33,469 nt of DNA. Source: Candidatus Liptonbacteria bacterium. Lineage in GTDB: Bacteria > Patescibacteriota > Minisyncoccia > UBA6257 > JACOXY01. Numbering within the stretch: the first letter of the stretch is position 1; each line of letters opens with the position of its first letter. Of this stretch, positions 28,504-33,469 are shown in pieces. The notes beneath the pieces are model-generated. The model was not told the DNA's origin. It made no database searches and saw nothing but the letters and a program-made list of their open reading frames with translations. Location: NCBI GenBank assembly GCA_016182095.1, contig JACOXY010000016.1, forward strand, positions 1-33,469, given 5' to 3'. A program made the position numbers and the translations under genes.

Positions 28504-29427
28504 TCAGTGTCGCTTCGCTACATCATGCCACACTGTTAAAAGAGGCGAAGCGACAAAAATTGAGGAGTAGGTGCCGGCGACAACTCCCAAAAGAAGCGCC
28601 AGTATAAAATAAGTGAGCGTATCCGGACCAAGTATTAGGAGGGTCAGTAAAACGATGATAAGAGTGAGCGATGTATTGATTGACCGGAACATGGTGTCGT
28701 TTACACTCATATTCACGATTCTTGTGAGCTCATCTTTGTTTCTTTCATGCATCAAATTTTCCCTGATCCTGTCAAAAACAACAATGGTGTCGTGAACGGA
28801 AAATCCTAAAATAACTAAAATCGCCACCATAAAATTAGTGTCAATCTCCGCTCCATAAAATTTACCAAACACCGCCATCATGCCAGTGGGGAGAGCAATG
28901 TCATGAAATAAAGTGACAAGCGTAACAACTCCATATTTCCAGGAAGCAACCGGCTTTGATGCTTTCCGAAACGCGAAAGCGATATAAAGCGAGATGCCGA
29001 CTAAAACCAAAAGCACGGCCGTTATGGCCCTCTCGCGCAATTCATGGCCAATCGTCGGACCAATAGACTGGAACGACAACTCGTGAAGATCTCCATATTT
29101 AGTTTTTAGTTTCACCAAATAATCTTGGTGTTCTGCTTCACTAATGCTGGGAGCGCGTATTATAAAATCTCCCGCGGAACCCAAAACCGCGAGCGTCTTA
29201 AGTCCCAATTCGCGATCCATAAAATTCTGAAGCCCAGAGACAGATGGGACATTATCTTCGGATGGATTCGAAGCGCTCACAACAGGCAAAAATTTAATCT
29301 GCCAAAAAGTCCCACCCTTAAAATCAATCCCTTGGTTGAAGCCGAAAATAGCGATGGCTAAAATGCTCGCCGCGACCAACAAGCCGGAAATAGTCAAAAA
29401 GATTTTGCGTTTAGCTATAATGTTCAT
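28504..29427 (-). CDS. secF: protein translocase subunit SecF
   Basis: Membrane partner of SecYEG that uses the proton gradient to help release secreted proteins. 307 residues, six membrane segments expected. Signatures: GIDFKGGTFWQIKFL in the first periplasmic region, GPTIGHELRERAITAVLLVL, MVAILVILGFSVHDTIVVFD with the conserved DRIREN, and NTSLTLIIVLLTLLILG. The ATG overlaps the secD stop (ATGA), so the two are translationally coupled. Confidence 0.96.
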   Translation of the reverse strand: MNIIAKRKIFLTISGLLVAASILAIAIFGFNQGIDFKGGTFWQIKFLPVVSASNPSEDNVPSVSGLQNFMDRELGLKTLAVLGSAGDFIIRAPSISEAEHQDYLVKLKTKYGDLHELSFQSIGPTIGHELRERAITAVLLVLVGISLYIAFAFRKASKPVASWKYGVVTLVTLFHDIALPTGMMAVFGKFYGAEIDTNFMVAILVILGFSVHDTIVVFDRIRENLMHERNKDELTRIVNMSVNDTMFRSINTSLTLIIVLLTLLILGPDTLTYFILALLLGVVAGTYSSIFVASPLLTVWHDVAKRH

Positions 29428-30722
29428 TTGTTCTTTATAAATAATCTCAACATTGTGCGGGTCACAATAATCGCGCTAAACATGCTGGTTAAAACACCAA
29501 TAAATAAAGTCAGGGCAAATCCACGCACAAAGCTTGAAGTATAGAAATATAAGATAATTGTTGAAATTATGGTTGTAATATTCGAGTCGCGTATGGAAGG
29601 CCACGCTCTCCTAAAACCCTCTTCTATCGCCGAAAGGCGCGATAAGCCCCGCCTAAGTTCTTCTTTGGTCCTCTCAAAAATCAGAATGTTTGCGTCAACA
29701 GCCATGCCAATAGATAGGATAAAACCAGCCACGCCGGCAAGCGTCATGGTTATAGGAACAAACTTAAAAACAGCAAGCGTCACAGTAAGATATATGAGTA
29801 GTGCCAATCCCGCGAAAGCTCCAAATTGACGATAATAAATAACCATGAAAAGCAAAATCAAGAGAGAGCCGATAAAGCCGGCATAAATCGCCCTACTTAA
29901 AGAGTTTATGCCCAGTGTGGCATTCACGGTTTGCTGGCTTATTAAGTTAATGGGGGCCGGGAGCGCGCCCGCGCTAAGAAGTCCGGCCAACGCCTTTGTT
30001 TCGGGGAGAGTAAATTGTCCGGTTATGACAGCGTTTCCTCCAACTATTTTTTGGTTTACCACCGGGGCGGATATCAACGCTTCGTCTAAAAAGATGGCTA
30101 GGGGGCGGCCGACATTTTTATCCGTTATCTCCTCAAACAGGGCCGCGCCTTCGCTATTAAATGAAATGGCAATTTGCGGTTTGCCGAGCTGATCAAAATC
30201 AACTCTCGCGGTTTTAAGAAATCTGCCGGTTAAACCGGTTTCTTTATATTCAAATTTGGGGGTTGGGACGCTTCCCACATCAAGCGAAGATGTTCCGGAG
30301 GTTTCCGTCTCGGGATGCGTTGAAGTTCCCACTTCAACCACTTCCCGAAAATCCAAAAAGGCGGTGCGGCCGATTTGCCGAATCGCCTCGGCTGAATCTT
30401 TAATACCGGCAATTTCGGCTATAATTCTGTACGAGTCCCCCTCTTTTGCCGTATAGACAAGCGGTTCAGAAACACCAAAGGTATTAACACGACGCTCGAT
30501 CACATCGCGCAAGCCATCATGTACTGGAGATCTATCGCCACTCTCCACTTTTGACATATCAACCTCAAAAATAAGATGGCTGCCGCCTACCAAGTCCAAG
30601 CCCAATTTCCACGGCTTATAGGAAGCGCCGTATCCGGTAGGATAGACAAAAACACCGGCCGCGACAGCCAAAATTACTATTCCTATAAAGACCAATAAAT
30701 ATTTTTGACGCGCTTCGGACAT
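29424..30722 (-). CDS. secD: protein translocase subunit SecD
   Basis: Forms the SecDF complex with the product of the next gene. 432 residues. Signatures: WKLGLDLVGGSHLIFEVDMS (D1), VNTFGVSEPLVYTAKEGDSY, GRTAFLDFREV, ISFNSEGAALFEEIT, and the membrane part with GMAVDANILIFERTKEELRR. The periplasmic part is shorter than in E. coli (615 aa), as in many Gram-positives. A Ser/Thr-rich loop (GTSTHPETETSGTSSLD) is inserted in the periplasmic region. secD-secF order as usual; no yajC is seen. Confidence 0.96.
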   Translation of the reverse strand: MSEARQKYLLVFIGIVILAVAAGVFVYPTGYGASYKPWKLGLDLVGGSHLIFEVDMSKVESGDRSPVHDGLRDVIERRVNTFGVSEPLVYTAKEGDSYRIIAEIAGIKDSAEAIRQIGRTAFLDFREVVEVGTSTHPETETSGTSSLDVGSVPTPKFEYKETGLTGRFLKTARVDFDQLGKPQIAISFNSEGAALFEEITDKNVGRPLAIFLDEALISAPVVNQKIVGGNAVITGQFTLPETKALAGLLSAGALPAPINLISQQTVNATLGINSLSRAIYAGFIGSLLILLFMVIYYRQFGAFAGLALLIYLTVTLAVFKFVPITMTLAGVAGFILSIGMAVDANILIFERTKEELRRGLSRLSAIEEGFRRAWPSIRDSNITTIISTIILYFYTSSFVRGFALTLFIGVLTSMFSAIIVTRTMLRLFIKNK

Positions 30723-30973
30723 GATGGCAAATCGCTTAGCGCTAATAAACTAATGAGTAAAATGGTAGCAGGATTTGCCAAGATCGGCAAATGCAGCAAA
30801 ACTACTTCAAAAAATTTGCGCTTTGGGTTAAAATAAGATATATTAAGTAATCAAAAATCGCGCCCATAGCTCCCTCCTTCGCATTACCAAATCGTAATGC
30901 TTCGGAAGGGCAAGCAGTATCATTTACACGCTTGCTCATCCGAAGCTTTGTGATTAAAACAAAGCGCAGGAGA
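30723..30973. other. gene-free stretch with tRNA-Lys promoter and hairpins
   Basis: Promoter TTGCGC (30816-30821), 17 bases, TATATT (30839-30844). At about 30867-30880 stands gcgcccatagctc, a one-mismatch copy of the tRNA-Lys 5' end (gcacccatagctc), then three perfect hairpins (gcattac/gtaatgc, gcaagc/gcttgc, gctttg/caaagc) before the intact tRNA. Confidence 0.55.
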
Positions 30974-31047
30974 GCACCCATAGCTCAGTCCGGTAGAGCA
31001 GCTCCCTTTTAAGGAGATGGTCCCAGGTTCAAATCCTGGTGGGTGCA
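30974..31047 (+). tRNA. trnK: tRNA-Lys (UUU)
   Basis: Acceptor GCACCCA/TGGGTGC, discriminator A, D-arm GCTC..GAGC, anticodon loop CTTTTAA with anticodon TTT, T-arm CCAGG-TTCAAAT-CCTGG. CCA not encoded (CAG follows). Confidence 0.95.
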
Positions 31048-31115
31048 CAGTTGGATAAAGTCGCCGTCCCAAGCCTTTTGCAGTCTCCTCCAAGGGCGTG
31101 TTATCATTTGATCAT

Positions 31116-32012
31116 ATGCTATTCGTTCGCCATCGTGTTCTGACACTCTCTGCGCTGCTTGCGGCGTCACTCGTCGTCCTGGCAATGGCCCTCGTTTGGC
31201 CGCCCCAGGCGGCGCCGGGAACGACCACGCCGCCGATCAGCTGGACGCCGAATCACCTTGTCGTCACCCTCACGCCGGGCGACTCGGAGAGCATCCAGGC
31301 AACAGCCTCCTTCCTAAGGCCGGTCCCCGCTATGACTGCAGGCGTGGTCCCAGCACTCACGCCCTACATCTCCGTTAGTCCTGCGGCCATCACTCCCATG
31401 AGCGCCGGGTCGTCGCAGGTCTTCGACCTCTCGTTTACAATACCCGAGGGGACTCCCTTTCAGACGATCGAGGGAACCCTTCACCTTCGGTCTGAAGCCG
31501 ACACGGTCGCGCGACCGCTACCGATCACTCTGAACATCTGGCCTGAATTTTCCGATGCCACTACTGGAGTTTCCATCGGTTTTCCCCCCGATCTCCTTCC
31601 TGAAGAGATGGCCGTTCCTCCGGCACCTCTCGGGCCAGGCCAGGCTTACACCATTGCGGTATTCGGTCCCGCTCAAGCCACGGGCGCCTCTCCGGACGAA
31701 GCCCCCCAGACTGGCTGTCATTTGTCCCTCGGCCTCGAAGATAACTCGATGCAGATGGCGCTTGACCAATGGCTTCTGCTGCACAATCCTCCATCAACCA
31801 GTGAGATAGACGTTCTGTCTACACTAGCGAATCGACCAGCGATCCGCCGCCACGGTGTGGATGCTCTATTCGCCGCCCCTTACGAAATGGCCTTCGTGCC
31901 CGATACGGGCGTTGTGTACGTACTGTCAGCCGTAGCTTATGGCGATCCTATAGATCAGCAATCGTGCCTTACAGAGTTCCACGACAGCTTAGCAACCTTC
32001 GCAATACCTTAA
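31116..32012 (+). CDS. GC-rich secreted protein, foreign-looking
   Basis: 298 residues (304 from a GTG at 31098). Signal peptide (LTLSALLAASLVVLAMALVW), then a beta-sandwich-like region (VVTLTPGDSESIQATASF, ISVSPAAITPMSAGSSQVFD, FQTIEGTLHLRSEADTVARP) and a second part without a recognised family, with two cysteines. Probably extracellular. Base composition is clearly higher in GC than in the minus-strand neighbours and the strand is opposite; it lies 70 bases after tRNA-Lys and is followed by a gene remnant, so arrival by transfer at a tRNA site is likely. An extended -10 TGtTATCAT stands eight bases before ATG 31116. Confidence 0.72.
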   Translation: MLFVRHRVLTLSALLAASLVVLAMALVWPPQAAPGTTTPPISWTPNHLVVTLTPGDSESIQATASFLRPVPAMTAGVVPALTPYISVSPAAITPMSAGSSQVFDLSFTIPEGTPFQTIEGTLHLRSEADTVARPLPITLNIWPEFSDATTGVSIGFPPDLLPEEMAVPPAPLGPGQAYTIAVFGPAQATGASPDEAPQTGCHLSLGLEDNSMQMALDQWLLLHNPPSTSEIDVLSTLANRPAIRRHGVDALFAAPYEMAFVPDTGVVYVLSAVAYGDPIDQQSCLTEFHDSLATFAIP

Positions 32013-32025
32013 GATGATGAGGTAA

Positions 32026-32208
32026 ATTAGTGGCGCTTGGCTATACCCGGTAACCTTATCAGAGCTTGGCAAGACATACGAAGTAAGCGCAACGGTTGAT
32101 TCAGATTCAGAAATTCGCGAATCAGACGAGTCCAACAACGTCCTAACAAAGCATTTCGAACTTTACCAGGATCTCGGCGGAGTTCTTAACGCTCGGGCCA
32201 TTGATTAG
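32026..32208 (+). pseudogene. 3' remnant of a CARDB-like surface gene
   Basis: Sixty codons open from a TAA (32023) to TAG (32206-32208) with no start codon: VTLSELGKTYEVSATVDSDS and EIRESDESNNVLTKHFEL, the end of a CARDB-type Ig domain (ESDESNN is typical). The 5' part is missing; the GC-rich gene lies directly upstream, so its insertion may have replaced it. Confidence 0.65.
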
Positions 32209-32240
32209 GCAAAGAACATGGGCAGTGTTTTTGAGCTATT

Positions 32241-33371
32241 TTATCTCATCTCATCCAGCAATTTTTTCAATTTAGGATCCATCTTGGACGGCTTCAAAAC
32301 ATTAAATGACAAAAATAAATCCCCTCGCTTGCCTTCCGTAGAGCCGAAGGAGTCGTGGCCGCCGAAGCGAGGCATGCCTTCTCCGGCAATTTTTACGGAT
32401 TCAGCGAAGTTAAATCCGGGGGTAAGACTGACCTTTATCTTATTGCCGCGAAGACCGGTTATCAAGATTTCATCCTTAAGCAGGGCTTGAACCAAGTCTA
32501 TGTCATGCCTAAGTAGTAAATTTTGTCCCTCTCTCTTAAATAGGTGGTGCGGCTTAATCACAATTCTTACATAAAGATCTCCCTGGCTCGCGCCTCTCTC
32601 TCCAGACTCTCCGGCCCCCTGAACCTGGATCAATTGGCCGCTGCTTACCCCCGGCAAAATATTTATGGTAACTTCTTTCTCGCCCTTAACGCGCCCCACG
32701 CCTCCGCAAGATCTGCAAATTTTATTCGGAATTTTGCCGGTAGCATAACACTGGCCACAGGTTTTTACCTGCGAAAAACTGCCGAAAAATGTTTTGCGGC
32801 TTTCCTTGACTTCTCCCTGCCCGCCGCATTTTTCGCAAATTTTCGTGCCAGCCGAAAGTTCAGCGCCCTCTCCCCCGCAAGTCTCGCATTTAATAAAAGT
32901 TTTGAATTGAATTTTTTTGGTTACGCCATGGAGAGCGTCTTCAAGCGTGATCACCTCGCTAATTTCCAAATCTGCGCCGCGGCTGTAACTCTTACGTCGG
33001 GGTTTTACGCCCAGCCCTTCAAAAAAAGCGTCAAAAATATCGCCGATATCTCCCGCATCTCCGGGAAAACCGAACCCAAATGATTCACCTTGAGCGGAGC
33101 CAAAAGGTTCGTTCCCGTGAAAAGGAAAACCGCCCCAACCATAAGCCGGGCCGCCTCCGCCGGGAAAATCAGCCGTCCCAAAACGGTCATAATTAGCGCG
33201 CTTCTCCTTGTTTGATAAAACCTGATAGGCCTCGTTTACTTCCTTGAATCTTTTCTCGTCGCCGCCCTTCTTGTCTGGATGGTATTCGTGAGCCATTTTC
33301 CTGTAAGCTTTTTTTATCTCCTCTTCGGTAGCTCCCTTATGTAGCCCTAAAATTTTGTAGAAATCCTTCAT
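32241..33371 (-). CDS. dnaJ: chaperone DnaJ
   Basis: Hsp40 co-chaperone that stimulates DnaK ATPase. 376 residues: J-domain (1-70) with HPD at 31-33 (EYHPDKKGG), Gly/Phe-rich region (FPGGGGPAYGWGGFPFHGNE), four CxxCxGxG-type zinc motifs (CETCGGEG, CEKCGGQG, CGQCYATG, CRSCGGVG; the third is CxxCxxTG), then the C-terminal substrate-binding domain (GLRGNKIKVSLTPGF). Full length for the family. A gene-free 98-base stretch upstream holds ctacaaat words. Confidence 0.97.
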   Translation of the reverse strand: MKDFYKILGLHKGATEEEIKKAYRKMAHEYHPDKKGGDEKRFKEVNEAYQVLSNKEKRANYDRFGTADFPGGGGPAYGWGGFPFHGNEPFGSAQGESFGFGFPGDAGDIGDIFDAFFEGLGVKPRRKSYSRGADLEISEVITLEDALHGVTKKIQFKTFIKCETCGGEGAELSAGTKICEKCGGQGEVKESRKTFFGSFSQVKTCGQCYATGKIPNKICRSCGGVGRVKGEKEVTINILPGVSSGQLIQVQGAGESGERGASQGDLYVRIVIKPHHLFKREGQNLLLRHDIDLVQALLKDEILITGLRGNKIKVSLTPGFNFAESVKIAGEGMPRFGGHDSFGSTEGKRGDLFLSFNVLKPSKMDPKLKKLLDEMR

Positions 33372-33375
33372 ACTG

Positions 33376-33469
33376 CGAACTTTTATTCAAATTCTACAAA
33401 TCGCTACAAATAAAAGACTGGGTTATTCGTAGCCATTGGTAGAAAATTTGTAGTTATTTTAGTAGTACT
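33376..33469. repeat. ctacaaat word cluster upstream of dnaJ
   Basis: Words ttctacaaat, gctacaaat, ttcgtagccat, ttgtagttat in both orientations. No promoter with good spacing recognised. Confidence 0.4.

Noticed and set aside
1-33469. UGA recoded to glycine as in Gracilibacteria/SR1
   Set aside because: TGA acts as stop in prfA, secD and other genes and does not occur inside conserved reading frames.

Overview
The window reads as a chromosomal piece of a member of the Candidate Phyla Radiation (Patescibacteria), most likely the Parcubacteria side. This rests on gene content and gene reduction: a single-core EF-Ts (143 aa), an RF1 without its N-terminal helical domain, a DUF5667 protein, a sigma-region-4/HARE-HTH fusion, a TraG/VirD4-like ATPase paired with a DUF8128-type membrane protein, a cohesin/dockerin/DUF916-like surface locus, and self-splicing introns in tRNA genes. 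TAA, TAG and TGA all end genes, so no UGA recoding is visible. Nearly all genes are on the minus strand. The plus-strand exceptions are rpmE-prfA, one tRNA-linked gene with tRNA-Tyr, tRNA-Lys, and two GC-rich, foreign-looking genes.

Layout. 1-4.4 kb: topA (cut by the window edge), a four-helix-bundle gene between short-word repeats, dprA and rpmE diverging from a shared -35 box, a short prfA, and a small membrane protein. 4.5-6.4 kb: a membrane-anchored coiled-coil lytic transglycosylase and a SWIB protein. 6.4-11.1 kb: a disturbed tRNA region with tRNA-Trp, tRNA-Thr(UGU), tRNA-Thr(GGU) carrying a group I intron, tRNA-Tyr(GUA) carrying a group I intron, broken tRNA copies with perfect hairpins, rpmG plus a decayed rpmG copy, a MazG-like gene, and three related genes (HTH + Y-W-G/C-E-G motif) that each end at the first bases of a tRNA gene. 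11.4-11.8 kb: a GC-rich membrane ORF with its own promoter, Shine-Dalgarno and terminator. 12-15 kb: rpsB, tsf, a small membrane protein and a DUF5667 protein. 15-23.5 kb: a surface locus with two cohesin-like membrane proteins, a dockerin protein, two related DUF916-like membrane proteins and a Ser/Thr-rich surface protein. 23.5-30.7 kb: trmD, the TraG-like ATPase, the DUF8128-type protein, the sigma4/HARE protein, secF and secD. 30.9-33.4 kb: tRNA-Lys, a GC-rich secreted protein, a CARDB-like gene remnant and dnaJ.

Themes that run through the window. (1) Many genes have a -10 box 6-8 bases before the start codon, so leaderless mRNAs look common. (2) Many intergenic gaps hold a module of about 105-180 bp closed by long inverted repeats whose arms differ in sequence between sites. 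(3) Gene edges, and some coding regions, carry imperfect tandem repeats of short AT-rich words. (4) Perfect palindromes sit inside dprA and trmD without breaking the frame. (5) Foreign or mobile genes cluster at tRNA genes. The main candidate for a new system is the three-member tRNA-edge gene family with its palindrome-overlapped promoters and neighbouring tRNA introns. The cohesin/dockerin/DUF916-like surface locus is second. All assignments come from reading the sequence; no database search was run.
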